This document shows positions 34,396 through 43,091 of a stretch of 64,000 nucleotides of DNA, in pieces. Source of the stretch: Mesorhizobium sp. INR15. GTDB taxonomy: Bacteria; Pseudomonadota; Alphaproteobacteria; Rhizobiales; Rhizobiaceae. Positions within the stretch are counted from its first letter, which is position 1. Each line of letters opens with the position of its first letter. The translations under genes and the position numbers were made by a program. The notes under the pieces were generated by a model. That model was not told the origin of the DNA, searched no databases, and saw only the letters and a list, made by a program, of their open reading frames with translations. Where the stretch lies: assembly GCF_015500075.1 (NCBI RefSeq), contig NZ_CP045496.1, forward strand, positions 5,838,001 to 5,902,000, in the 5' to 3' direction.

Positions 34396-35460
34396 GTGGC
34401 TCGCATAACTCTGAGACAATTGCTGGATCACGCCGCCGAATACGGCTACGGCGTTCCCGCTTTCAACATGAACAACATGGAACAGGGCCTCGCCATCATG
34501 GAGGCCGCCGAAGAGACCAAATCACCGGTCATCCTGCAGGCGAGCCGTGGCGCCCGCGCCTATGCCAACGACGTCGTGCTGGCCAAGCTGATCGACGCGC
34601 TGGTTGAAATCCATCCCGACATTCCGGTCTGCATGCATCTGGACCATGGCAACAACGAAGCCACTTGCGTCACCGCCATCCAGTACGGCTTCACTTCTGT
34701 CATGATGGACGGATCGCTGAAAGAAGATGGCAAGACACCCGCCGACTACGCCTACAATTCCGGCATCACCCGGCGCGTCGTCGACATGGCGCATTGGGGC
34801 GGCGTGTCGGTGGAAGGCGAGATCGGCGTTCTCGGATCGCTCGAATCGGGCGGTGGCGAGCAGGAAGACGGCCATGGCGTCGAGGGCGCGATCAGCCACG
34901 ACCAGCTCCTGACCGATCCGGTCCAGGCTGTGGAATTCGTCAAGGATACCCACGTCGACGCACTGGCGGTGGCCATGGGCACCAGCCACGGCGCCTACAA
35001 GTTCTCGCGCAAGCCGGACGGCGCGGTTCTGGCCATGAACGTCATCGAGGAAATCCATCGCCGCCTGCCGAACATGCATCTGGTCATGCACGGCTCGTCC
35101 TCGGTGCCGGAAGACCTGCAGGAGATCATCAACAAGTACGGCGGCCAGATGAAGCCGACCTGGGGCGTGCCGGTCGAGGAAATCCAGCGCGGCATCAAGC
35201 ACGGCGTGCGCAAGATCAACATCGACACCGACAACCGCATGGCGCTGACCGGTGCGATCCGCAAGGTGCTGACCGAGAACCCGAGCGAATTCGATCCGCG
35301 CAAATACCTGACACCGGCGATGGCCGCCATGCGCAAGCTGTGCAAGGAGCGCTTCGAGCAGTTCGGCACCGCCGGCAACGCACAGAAGATCAAGCCGCTG
35401 CCGGTCGCGGAAATGGCCAAGCGCTACAAGTCGGGAAGCCTCGACCCGAAGTTCGGCTGA
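34396..35460 (+). CDS. fba: Class II fructose-bisphosphate aldolase
   Basis: A 354-residue zinc aldolase. The GTG start (VARITLRQLLDHAAEYGYGVPAFNMNN) has GGGAG eight bases upstream and matches the family N-terminus. Zinc and substrate motifs are intact: CMHLDHGNNE, SVMMDGS, SVEGEIGVLGS(LE), AVAMGTSHGAYKF, HLVMHGSSSVPEDL and INIDTDNRMALTGAIR. Length and motifs fit the Calvin-cycle/gluconeogenic subtype (CbbA-like), which interconverts fructose 1,6-bisphosphate with DHAP and glyceraldehyde 3-phosphate. A strong bidirectional terminator follows. Confidence 0.95.
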   Translation: MARITLRQLLDHAAEYGYGVPAFNMNNMEQGLAIMEAAEETKSPVILQASRGARAYANDVVLAKLIDALVEIHPDIPVCMHLDHGNNEATCVTAIQYGFTSVMMDGSLKEDGKTPADYAYNSGITRRVVDMAHWGGVSVEGEIGVLGSLESGGGEQEDGHGVEGAISHDQLLTDPVQAVEFVKDTHVDALAVAMGTSHGAYKFSRKPDGAVLAMNVIEEIHRRLPNMHLVMHGSSSVPEDLQEIINKYGGQMKPTWGVPVEEIQRGIKHGVRKINIDTDNRMALTGAIRKVLTENPSEFDPRKYLTPAMAAMRKLCKERFEQFGTAGNAQKIKPLPVAEMAKRYKSGSLDPKFG

Positions 35461-35477
35461 CCTGAACGAAGCAGACT

Positions 35478-35516
35478 AAAAAGGGCAGGAAACCGCGACG
35501 GTTTCCTGCCCTTTTT
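35478..35516. terminator. Bidirectional terminator between fba and ftsZ2
   Basis: An 18-bp perfect stem from AAAAAGGGCAGGAAACCG to CGGTTTCCTGCCCTTTTT with a 3-base CGA loop. The T run on either strand serves both convergent genes. Confidence 0.95.
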
Positions 35517-35546
35517 GCTCAGGCACCTGACCTGAAACTGATCTTT

Positions 35547-36584
35547 TTACTGGAGAATTCGTGAAGGCGCGTGACCCGAATGGTCCCGCGCGGCTTCGGC
35601 GCGAGCGTCCCCTTCGCCAAACCCGCGGTCGAGCCCCGTCGCCACGACAGAAACCCTGAACCGGCCTTCCATACCCTTGTCGAAGATGGCGCCGACGATG
35701 ATGTCGGCATCTTCATAGACTTCCTCGCGGATGCGGGTCGCGGCCTCGTCGACCTCGAACAGGGTCATGTCCCTGCCGCCTGAGATCGAGACAAGGACGC
35801 CCTTGGCGCCTTTCATGGACACTTCGTCCAGCAGCGGGTTGGCGATGGCGGCTTCCGCGGCTTTCATAGCCCGGCCCTCGCCCGACGCTTCGCCGGTGCC
35901 CATCATGGCGCGGCCCATGTCGCGCATTACCGATTTCACGTCGGCGAAATCGAGGTTGATCAGGCCTTCCTTGACGATGAGGTCGGTGATGCAGCTGACG
36001 CCGGCATAGAGCACCCGGTCGGCGATGACGAAGGCATCGGCGAAGGTGGTCTTGGCGTCGGCGATCCGGAACAGGTTCTGGTTCGGAATGACGATCACCG
36101 TGTCGGCGCTCTCGCGCAGGCGCTCGATGCCCTCTTCGGCCATCTGCATGCGACGACGGCCCTCGAAGGTGAAAGGCTTGGTGACGACGCCAACCGTCAG
36201 GATGCCGGCCTTGCGAGCCGCCTGTGCGATGATTGGGGCAGCACCGGTTCCGGTGCCGCCGCCCATTCCGGCGGTGACGAAGCACATATGCGTGCCGGCC
36301 AGATGATCCATGATCTCGTCGAGCGATTCCTCGGCCGCCGCACGGCCGATCTCGGGCAGCGATCCCGCGCCCAGCCCTTCCGTGACATGCGCGCCAAGCT
36401 GGATCAACCTTGTCGCCTTCGACATGGTCAGCGCCTGCGCGTCGGTGTTGGCGGCGATGAATTCCGTGCCTTGAAGCTGCTCCGCGATCATGTTGTTGAC
36501 CGCATTGCCGCCACCACCGCCGACGCCGATGACGGTGATCTTCGGCCGCATCTCGGAGATTTCGGGCTTCTTGAACTCGACCAT
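35547..36584 (-). CDS. ftsZ2: Short FtsZ paralogue (FtsZ2-type)
   Basis: A 345-residue tubulin-like GTPase. GTP-binding elements are intact: GVGGGGGNAVNNMI, the tubulin signature AGMGGGTGTGAAP (near 110-120), TKPFTFEGRRRM, IPNQNLFRIAD and the T7 synergy loop NLDFADVKSVM. After the GTPase core the protein ends within about 25 residues (GFGEGDARAEAARDHSGHAPSRILQ) and lacks the long linker and the conserved C-terminal peptide that binds FtsA and ZipA. A similarly short second FtsZ is known from Sinorhizobium meliloti. It is not in a division gene cluster here, being flanked by fba and a GntR regulator. Confidence 0.9.
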   Translation of the reverse strand: MVEFKKPEISEMRPKITVIGVGGGGGNAVNNMIAEQLQGTEFIAANTDAQALTMSKATRLIQLGAHVTEGLGAGSLPEIGRAAAEESLDEIMDHLAGTHMCFVTAGMGGGTGTGAAPIIAQAARKAGILTVGVVTKPFTFEGRRRMQMAEEGIERLRESADTVIVIPNQNLFRIADAKTTFADAFVIADRVLYAGVSCITDLIVKEGLINLDFADVKSVMRDMGRAMMGTGEASGEGRAMKAAEAAIANPLLDEVSMKGAKGVLVSISGGRDMTLFEVDEAATRIREEVYEDADIIVGAIFDKGMEGRFRVSVVATGLDRGFGEGDARAEAARDHSGHAPSRILQ

Positions 36585-37036
36585 GCCGCTTCTCCTTCGC
36601 CGGTTGCGCGCGCTTCACGACCCACCAGTCAGATTGCCCTGGGAACATTGCAATCGAGCGGCATGACGCGAATCAGTCCGTTCAGGCGGGTGTCTCCAAA
36701 AGCCAGAGAGCGGCCACGGGTGCAAGGGCGGGAACGGTCAAGATTTGTGATGACGCGACCGAGATGCCTCAAGAACGCGGCGGCGACGCGAATTCCGAGG
36801 CCTTACGAAGCGGGATGCTCGCGGGGACTGTTGGAGCCGCTCGCCCGGCAACGTTGGCTTCGCGCAACCGGCGCCGGCACAATGAGTTCGCTTGCGACGC
36901 CACGAATGAAGCGTCTATCATGTGCTTGAAAAGTCGCGGACTTCGGCCTTCCGTCGTTCTCGGCCGGCCAGGGATTGCTACCGGCAAAGCTAGCCAACTG
37001 CTTAGATTTCAGAACGAATGAAGTAGCCCACCGCCA
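36585..37036. other. Divergent intergenic region between ftsZ2 and a GntR regulator gene
   Basis: About 450 bases with no reading frame of recognisable composition and no convincing repeat. It holds the ftsZ2 ribosome site (GGAGAAGC on the minus strand, just before the start) and presumably the promoters of both genes. I see no clear -35/-10 pair or operator. Confidence 0.6.
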
Positions 37037-37735
37037 ATGGCCGACAAAACACGCTTCGGGTTGACTGCTGTCGACACAGTTCCTTTGCATGAGAAGGTCT
37101 ATCTGGAACTCGTTCGAGCACTGATGTCCGGTCAGTTCGCCCCAGGACAGAAGCTGACCTCGCGAAAACTCGCCAAGGAACTTGGCACCAGCGATATGCC
37201 GGTGCGCAGCGCCTTCATGCGGCTGCAAGCCCTGCGCGCGCTGAGCCCGATGCCGAACGGCAGCATGGAGGTGCCGGTCATCTCGGCCGAGCGTTTCGAG
37301 CAATTGACCGCCGTGCGGACTATTCTCGAAGGCAGCGCGACAGAGCTTGCCGCGACGCGCATCAACGGCAACAACCTGCGCGCGATCCGTCGCCATTGCA
37401 ACGAGCTGACGCTTGCAGCGCAGACCGGCGTCATCGACGACTATCTGAGGAAGAACTACAACTTCAAATTCTCGATCTACAGCCATTGCGGCAACGAGCA
37501 GATGATCTTTCTGATCGAGACCGTCTGGATGCAGGTCGGCCCGTTCTTGAGGAACCTGACCATGGGTTTCGAGGACAATCTCGCTTCCATCCTGGACATC
37601 GACTACCATGAGGAAGCCCTTGCCGCGATCGAGAAGCGGGACGGACGCCGGGCTCGCGCCGCCATCGTGCGGGACATCAATGTCGGCGCGGCGCATCTTC
37701 TGCAGCACGTCAAATTTCCTGAAACGCGCGGCTGA
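37037..37735 (+). CDS. GntR-family regulator with FCD domain
   Basis: A 232-residue protein with a winged-helix domain (LHEKVYLELVRALMSGQFAPGQKLTSRKLAKELGTSDMPVRSAFMRLQALRAL, about residues 18-70) and an FCD-type helical C-terminus (YNFKFSIYSHCGNEQMIFLIETVWMQVGPFL). The ribosome site upstream is weak. It precedes, on the same strand, a glutamine-synthetase-like ligase gene 344 bases away and is a plausible regulator of it, as GntR/FCD proteins often control polyamine or amino acid utilisation. Confidence 0.87.
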   Translation: MADKTRFGLTAVDTVPLHEKVYLELVRALMSGQFAPGQKLTSRKLAKELGTSDMPVRSAFMRLQALRALSPMPNGSMEVPVISAERFEQLTAVRTILEGSATELAATRINGNNLRAIRRHCNELTLAAQTGVIDDYLRKNYNFKFSIYSHCGNEQMIFLIETVWMQVGPFLRNLTMGFEDNLASILDIDYHEEALAAIEKRDGRRARAAIVRDINVGAAHLLQHVKFPETRG

Positions 37736-38079
37736 AGACCAAGCCGCCGGCGCTTGCCGATACGTCCTCGCAGGCGAAAGACCGGCATCCCAAAAAGACG
37801 AACCTGTAGGCGTCGCATGCATTATCCGCGCCTTCGGCCCACGCCATGGCAGATCGAAAGCCGCTTGGCTTTCCATCTTCTTCCCACTATATTGCGATCG
37901 CAAATCGCGAAATTGGTTCTGAAAATGCCTCCCGATATCCCTCCTAGTGCATTGAAAATGTGAAGGAAAATACGCCTGGTTTTGACCAGTCCGTTTTTCC
38001 AAAACTCATCATCTGTGCTAAATGAGATATCGTAACCGGCCTGGGGCTGCGGCCCCCGTCGGAAAACAGGGGTTATAAA
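37736..38079. other. Intergenic region before the glutamine-synthetase-like gene, with a short palindrome
   Basis: About 340 bases without a recognisable gene. A perfect 12-base palindrome TTGCGATCGCAA at 37892-37903 is the only symmetric site noticed, 177 bases upstream of the ligase start. It could be an operator for the neighbouring GntR protein, though palindromes of this length can occur by chance. GGGG at 38069 precedes the TTG start of the next gene. Confidence 0.4.
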
Positions 38080-39435
38080 TTGAGCGATGCAATTACGGAC
38101 GTTTTGAACTGGCTTGAGAGCCGCAACGACATCCAAAGCCTGAGGGCCGCTGTGTGCGATCTCAACGGCATCATGCGTGGCAAGCGCATTCCCGTCGAGC
38201 AGGCCCGCAAGGCGCTTGAGGGCAAGTTGCGCATGCCATTTTCGCTGATCGGCCTCGACGTCTGGGGCGAGGATATCGAGGGCAACGCGCTGGTATACAA
38301 TACCGGTGACGCCGATGGGCTGTGCCAATGGACCGGACGCGGCATCTTGCCCGTCAGCTGGACCGCACATCCCACGGCGCTTGTCCCGCTTTGGCTTGCC
38401 GACGAAAGCGGCGCGCCGTATCTTGGCGACCCGCGCCGTGCACTGGCCCGTATCCTCGATCGATACCACGCGCTGGGATTGACCCCTGTCGCCGCAACGG
38501 AACTCGAATTCTATCTGGTCGACCCACAATCGCAGCGGCCGATCGGACCCGTCTCGCCGGTAACCGGGCGTCGTCTCGATTCCGACGCGGCACTGTCGAT
38601 CGACGAAATCGACGACTTCGAGTCCTTCATATATGACGTCTACGAGGCCTGCCGCACGCAAGGCATTCCGGTCGACACGGCGATCGCGGAGAATGGTGTC
38701 GGCCAGTTCGAGATCAATCTGAACCATGTCGCCGACGCCTTGCGCGCGGCTGATGATGCCGTTCTGTTCAAGCGCACTGTCAAGGGCATCGCGCGCAAGC
38801 ACGGCTTCGCGGCCTGCTTCATGGCCAAGCCCTATGGTGATCGGGCCGGCAATGGTTTTCATGTGCATTTCAGTCTCGCGGATGCTGAAGGGCGCAATGT
38901 CTTCGACGACGGCACCGATCAGGGTTCGGAAACAATGCGTCATGCGGTCGGCGGCCTGCTCGCGGCGATGGCCGAGAGCACGCTGGTGTTTGCCCCGCAC
39001 TTCAATTCCTTCCGCCGGCTGCGGCCGAAATCCCACGCGCCGACCGCTGTTGCCTGGGGTTACGAGAACCGCATGGTGGCGATCCGCATTCCGGGCGGCC
39101 CGACCAGCGCTCGACGAATCGAGCATCGGGTTTCTGGCGCGGATGCCAACCCCTATCTGGTGCTTGCCGCCATCCTCGGCGCGGCACTGATGGGCATCGA
39201 ACGACAGATGTCGCCTGGCGATCCGGCCGGCAGTGACGGACAAGGTCTGCCGCCGGCGAAGCTGCCGCCGGACTGGGCCTCGGCGATCGCCAGCTTCGAG
39301 AGCGGCCAGCATGTGGCGGAGATCTTCCCGGCTGTCTTGCGCGGCTCCTTCGTCGCCTGCAAACGCCAGGAACTGAACACATTCGCGCTCAATGTCAGCG
39401 ACTTCGAGCTCGAGACCTATCTCGAGAGCGTCTAG
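38080..39435 (+). CDS. Glutamine synthetase family ligase (gamma-glutamyl-polyamine synthetase-like)
   Basis: A 451-residue protein of the GlnA/PuuA superfamily, read from a TTG start. The N-terminal beta-grasp domain contains VCDLNGIMRGKRIP. Catalytic motifs: ATELEFYLVD (metal Glu), AENGVGQFEINLNH (metal Glu/His), NGFHVHFSL, FRRLRPKSHAPTAVAWGYENRMVAIRIP and a shortened E.R..GADANPYL end. The sequence around the glutamate/ammonia sites is that of gamma-glutamylputrescine or other gamma-glutamyl-amine synthetases rather than true GlnA. It is likely monocistronic behind the GntR gene. The amine substrate is not known. Confidence 0.83.
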   Translation: MSDAITDVLNWLESRNDIQSLRAAVCDLNGIMRGKRIPVEQARKALEGKLRMPFSLIGLDVWGEDIEGNALVYNTGDADGLCQWTGRGILPVSWTAHPTALVPLWLADESGAPYLGDPRRALARILDRYHALGLTPVAATELEFYLVDPQSQRPIGPVSPVTGRRLDSDAALSIDEIDDFESFIYDVYEACRTQGIPVDTAIAENGVGQFEINLNHVADALRAADDAVLFKRTVKGIARKHGFAACFMAKPYGDRAGNGFHVHFSLADAEGRNVFDDGTDQGSETMRHAVGGLLAAMAESTLVFAPHFNSFRRLRPKSHAPTAVAWGYENRMVAIRIPGGPTSARRIEHRVSGADANPYLVLAAILGAALMGIERQMSPGDPAGSDGQGLPPAKLPPDWASAIASFESGQHVAEIFPAVLRGSFVACKRQELNTFALNVSDFELETYLESV

Positions 39436-39484
39436 AGCCTGTTCCATCCCGGCAGAACCGCGATGGGGCCCTCCCGCCGCGCTA

Positions 39485-39520
39485 GAGCATGATCTTTTCC
39501 AAGAGCCGGGATCATGCCCT
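39485..39520. repeat. Palindromic repeat fragment (AGCATGATC family)
   Basis: GAGCATGATC and GGATCATGCCC face each other about 15 bases apart, a degenerate copy of the repeat seen in full at 39587-39633 and 43092-43141. Confidence 0.6.
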
Positions 39521-39586
39521 AGGTCTATCGCCGGTCGGACACGGGGAGCGCCTTTTTTCGCCAGTGGCCGGCGATCTCAGCGATGG

Positions 39587-39633
39587 AGCATGATCCCGAA
39601 AAGTTGTAACCGGTTTTCGGATAGGATCATGCT
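39587..39633. repeat. AGCATGATC-family palindromic repeat upstream of anmK
   Basis: It opens AGCATGATCCCGAAAAGT, has AACCGGTT at the centre and closes CGGATAGGATCATGCT. It is the same element, in opposite orientation, as the one at 43092. It ends 21 bases before the anmK start, so it occupies the promoter-proximal region. Confidence 0.85.
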
Positions 39634-39653
39634 GGGACAAAGGCAGTGACTAG

Positions 39654-40772
39654 ATGATGGAACCAATCTGGGCCGTCGGCCTGATGACCGGAACTGTGCT
39701 GGACGGCAATATCGACGTCGCCTTGATCAAGACCGATGGCGAGCGCATCGAGGATTTCGGCACCTATCGGCTGATGCCTTACCCGCAATCGATCCGCTCC
39801 CTGCTGGAAGACACGCTGAAGGCAGCCAGGGCCTGGAATTTTGCCGGGCCGGAACCGGTGATCTTCCGCGAGGCGGAAGAAGCCCTGACCCGCGCCCAAT
39901 CCGCCGCGGTGAAGGAACTGGTCGAAGGCTACGGAATGACGATGGCCGATATCGGCGTCGTCGGCTTCCACGGCCAGACCGTGCTGCATCGCGCGCCGCA
40001 AGTGGGCCGGCTTGGCCAGACCCGCCAACTCGGCGACGGCGAGCTGATGCATTCGATCCTGGGCACCAAGGTCGCCTATGACTTCCGCTCAGCCGACATG
40101 CGCGCCGGCGGGCAAGGCGCGCCCTTGTCGGCGGCGTACCACGCCGCGCTGATGCGCAATGCCGGCGCCAGCGGCGACATGGCCGTGCTCAACCTCGGCG
40201 GCGTCGCCAACATCACCTGGTGGGACGGCGCCGACAATTTCGTTGCCTTCGATACAGGCCCTGCCAACGCGCCCTTGAACGATTTCATCAAGTCAAAAGA
40301 TCTTGGCGAAATGGATCGCGATGGCGCGCTTGGCCGCGCGGGAACAGTGGACGAGGCCCGGTTGGCCAAATTGCTGCAGCACCCCTACCTGACCAAGGCC
40401 TATCCGAAATCTCTGGACCGCTTCGACTTCGGCGCGGCGATGGCCGATGGTTTGAGCGCTGAGGATGGTGCGGCCCTGCTGACTGCCTTTACCGCCGCCG
40501 CGGTCAGCAAGGCGCTCGACCTTCTGCCGCACCGGCCGAAGAGGCTGGTGGTCAGCGGCGGCGGCCGCCACAACCCGACCATGATGGCGATGCTGGCCAG
40601 CCGCGCCGGCGTCGAAGTGGTACAGGCCGAAAGCCTCGGCTGGAGCGGCGATGCGGTGGAGGCCGAGTGTTTTGCCTTCCTCGCGGTTCGGGTGCTGCGA
40701 GGCTTGCCGATCAGTTTTCCAAGCACGACCGGCGCACCCCAACCGATGCGCGGCGGGCGGCTGGCGGGCTGA
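39654..40772 (+). CDS. anmK: Anhydro-N-acetylmuramic acid kinase
   Basis: A 372-residue member of the AnmK family (hexokinase/actin fold). The N-terminal phosphate loop is GLMTGTVLDGNIDVALIKTDG. Further landmarks: GFHGQTVLHRAP, GQGAPLSAAYHAAL, NLGGVANITWW, FDTGPANAPLND and VSGGGRHNPTMM. It phosphorylates and opens 1,6-anhydro-MurNAc during peptidoglycan recycling in the cytosol. Two adjacent ATG codons are possible starts. No other recycling gene is next to it. It converges on a GNAT gene with only nine bases between stops. Confidence 0.93.
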   Translation: MMEPIWAVGLMTGTVLDGNIDVALIKTDGERIEDFGTYRLMPYPQSIRSLLEDTLKAARAWNFAGPEPVIFREAEEALTRAQSAAVKELVEGYGMTMADIGVVGFHGQTVLHRAPQVGRLGQTRQLGDGELMHSILGTKVAYDFRSADMRAGGQGAPLSAAYHAALMRNAGASGDMAVLNLGGVANITWWDGADNFVAFDTGPANAPLNDFIKSKDLGEMDRDGALGRAGTVDEARLAKLLQHPYLTKAYPKSLDRFDFGAAMADGLSAEDGAALLTAFTAAAVSKALDLLPHRPKRLVVSGGGRHNPTMMAMLASRAGVEVVQAESLGWSGDAVEAECFAFLAVRVLRGLPISFPSTTGAPQPMRGGRLAG

Positions 40773-40781
40773 AGATTCGCC

Positions 40782-41201
40782 CTATAGTTTCTTCTGCAGG
40801 AAGATGCGGCTGCGGCCGACAGGAAAATCCGCAAGCGTCCCGAAGGGCCGGTAGCCCTGACGCTCATAGACTTTGGCTGCCTTGGGATTGAACGTGTCGA
40901 TCAGCGCGCCATGGCAGCCGCGCACGACCGCTTCCTGCTCGGCGGCATCGAGCATCTTGCCGGCCGTGTGCTGGCCGCGTAGCCTTTCATCGACCCAGAG
41001 CCATTGCACGTAAAGCCAGCCCCATGCGGTGTAGCCGGAGATGCCGGCGACGACCGCGCCATGTTCATCGCGGACGAACACGGCAAGCGCCTTTCTGCCC
41101 GAGGCGCCGACATCGCCATCATTGAACGCCGCCAGCCGCTCGCCCAGAAAGGCCAGATCATCCGGCAATGGCTCGGCGGTCGTTTCAAGCGTCGTGTTCA
41201 T
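40782..41201 (-). CDS. GNAT-family N-acetyltransferase
   Basis: About 139 residues from MNTTLETTAEPLPDDLAFL. The GNAT motif A region is LYVQWLWVDERLRGQHTAGKMLDAAEQEAVVRGCHGALIDTFNPKAAKVYERQGYRPFGTL, with RGQHTAG as acetyl-CoA loop. An upstream in-frame ATG at 41306 would overlap the end of the MFS gene and is less likely, though the chosen start has only a weak ribosome site. It probably shares a transcript with the MFS gene. The acceptor is unknown. Confidence 0.78.
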   Translation of the reverse strand: MNTTLETTAEPLPDDLAFLGERLAAFNDGDVGASGRKALAVFVRDEHGAVVAGISGYTAWGWLYVQWLWVDERLRGQHTAGKMLDAAEQEAVVRGCHGALIDTFNPKAAKVYERQGYRPFGTLADFPVGRSRIFLQKKL

Positions 41202-41275
41202 GGCGTCGTCCAGGCAAATGTCCCGCAAATCGTGTAGCGAAGGACAGCCAGAGGACGCAAGCCTTGCAGCGTCGC

Positions 41276-42460
41276 CTATACCCGCTGAGGTCGTATTGAG
41301 GGCCATGCGGCAGCCGCAGCCGCGATCAGCATCAGCAGTGCGGCCACGACAGCCGAGGCGGCAAAGCCAAAGCTGGAATAGAGCGGTCCGAAGCCGGTGG
41401 TGCCGACAAACACCGCCAGATAAGTCACAGCGCTGTTAAGGCCCATGACAGTGCCGCGCCGCGCGGGATCGAGCGCCGTCAGGCATGTCACCAACACGTT
41501 CAACCCAAAGTGGTTGGCGAGGCCCCAGGCAGCGACAAGCGCCATGGTCAGGCCGAAACTGTCGCTGGTGGCGGCGATCGCCAGGTAGACGACCGCAACC
41601 AGCAGATAGGCGAATGGCATGACGCGGCGCGCGCCGAGGCGATCGATGACACCATCGAGGAGTGCCGCCGTGCCAAAGCCGATGCCATAGGCAAGTGCGG
41701 CCAGACCGTTGGCGCTGACAGGCCGCCCCAAGCCGGTATGAAGATGATCGCCAAGATAGGCGTAGACGCCATAGAAAGCGGTCATGAAGGCGCCGCAGGC
41801 GATCAGCAGCGGCACGATGCCGGGGACGCGCAGCGCGTCCAGCGGTGTCGGCGCCGGGCCGCTTTTCCTGGCGTCGCTAAGGGAGGTCATGGCCAATCCG
41901 CCCAACGCCAGAAGTGCGAGCAGGGCGACCGCCGCGAAAACCGCGCGCCAATGCACCAGATCGGCCAACACAGCTGACAGCGAGACACCAGCCACCATGC
42001 TCAGCGTCCAGCCAGTCAGCACGACGCCGATCGTGCCGCTTTCGCGGCCAGGCGGCGCAATCGCGGCAGCACTGGCGTAGATCGCCGGCATGGCGACGCC
42101 GGCGGCAATGCCGGCGACAAGCTGCGCCACGACCAGCGCCGTCACCGTTGGTGCAAGGGCGCTGGCGGCAAGCGCCAATGCCAGCAGAAGCAGTGCGCCC
42201 TGCAGCATGCGGCGGGCGCCGACGCGATCGATGTAGCGGGCAAGGAACAAGGCGCTGGCGGAGGTGCCGAGGCCGAAGGCCGCCGAGGCGATCATCACCC
42301 TCGGCACGCTTGTTGCGAAAGCGCTGGCCACCGCCGGCGCGATTGGGCCAAGCACCAGCGAGTTCGACCCGATCACCGCGATGCATCCCGTAAGGAGATA
42401 AGCGAGTGAAGGAATGGGCGGTGCGGACGTCGCCATTGCTGCTTGATCGATGTTCGGCAT
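41276..42460 (-). CDS. MFS transporter
   Basis: A 394-residue transporter with about 12 hydrophobic helices and the family loop LARYIDRVGARRMLQGALLLL between helices 2 and 3, repeated as DGVIDRLGARRVMPFAYLL in the second half. It belongs to the sugar/drug efflux (AraJ/YdhP-like) DHA1 group by its pattern. It is divergent from an Lrp-type regulator with only 48 bases between starts, the usual layout of an Lrp-controlled amino acid or metabolite exporter. Confidence 0.85.
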   Translation of the reverse strand: MPNIDQAAMATSAPPIPSLAYLLTGCIAVIGSNSLVLGPIAPAVASAFATSVPRVMIASAAFGLGTSASALFLARYIDRVGARRMLQGALLLLALALAASALAPTVTALVVAQLVAGIAAGVAMPAIYASAAAIAPPGRESGTIGVVLTGWTLSMVAGVSLSAVLADLVHWRAVFAAVALLALLALGGLAMTSLSDARKSGPAPTPLDALRVPGIVPLLIACGAFMTAFYGVYAYLGDHLHTGLGRPVSANGLAALAYGIGFGTAALLDGVIDRLGARRVMPFAYLLVAVVYLAIAATSDSFGLTMALVAAWGLANHFGLNVLVTCLTALDPARRGTVMGLNSAVTYLAVFVGTTGFGPLYSSFGFAASAVVAALLMLIAAAAAAWPSIRPQRV

Positions 42461-42508
42461 GTTGCCATAGTCGCCGTATTTGGTTCCGTTTCAATTGGAA
42501 ATATTCCT

Positions 42509-43048
42509 ATGGATGAAGAAACAGATGGCATTCAGCAGAACAGGGTAGCCAACCGTGAGCTCGACGCGATCGACCGAAAGATATTAGGCGTTCTCGTCGA
42601 CGATGCCACGGTCAGCTACGCCGAACTCGGCGATCGCGTCGGGCTTTCGCCGCCGGCGGCGCACGAACGCGTCAAGCGGCTGCGGCGCAGCGGCGCCATC
42701 CGGGGCACGGTCGCGCTCGTCGATCCCAAGGCGGTGCGAAAGCCGCTGCTCGCCTTCGTGCATGTCGACACCAAGGGTTGGGGCAAGACGCCGGAACTGA
42801 TGGCGATTTCCGAGCATCCGGAAGTCGAGGAGATCCACTCGGTGGCCGGCGACACCTGCATGCTGTTGAAGGTCCGAACCGAGGACACGCGGGCGCTCGA
42901 AGGCCTGCTGTCGCGTCTGTACGAAACACCCGGCGTCACCTCGACACGAAGCTATGTCGTGCTCTCGACCTATCTCGAGCGGCCGGTACAACCCCACAAT
43001 ACGGTGAAATGGCCAACGCCCCGGCACATGACCAAGCCGCTATACTAA
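42509..43048 (+). CDS. Lrp/AsnC-family transcriptional regulator
   Basis: A 179-residue regulator. The start MDEETDGIQQ is chosen because upstream in-frame codons would lie in the divergent MFS gene. The helix-turn-helix is LDAIDRKILGVLVDDATVSYAELGDRVGLSPPAAHERVKRLRRSGAIRG, followed by a RAM/ligand-sensing domain (LLAFVHVDTKGWGKTPELM...VEEIHSVAGDTCMLLKVRTEDTRALEGLLSRL). The short intergenic region to the MFS gene holds GGAA-ATA-TTCC at 42497-42507, a possible half of the binding site. Confidence 0.88.
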   Translation: MDEETDGIQQNRVANRELDAIDRKILGVLVDDATVSYAELGDRVGLSPPAAHERVKRLRRSGAIRGTVALVDPKAVRKPLLAFVHVDTKGWGKTPELMAISEHPEVEEIHSVAGDTCMLLKVRTEDTRALEGLLSRLYETPGVTSTRSYVVLSTYLERPVQPHNTVKWPTPRHMTKPLY

Positions 43049-43049
43049 A

Positions 43050-43078
43050 GCCCATCCCGATAAAATCGGGACGGGCTC
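43050..43078 (+). terminator. Hairpin terminator after the Lrp-type gene
   Basis: GCCCATCCCGAT, a short A-rich loop and ATCGGGACGGGC form a 12-position stem with one mismatch just past the stop. The arm resembles the terminator at 11004. No strong T tract follows. Confidence 0.6.
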
Positions 43079-43091
43079 CATCTCAACGTTT

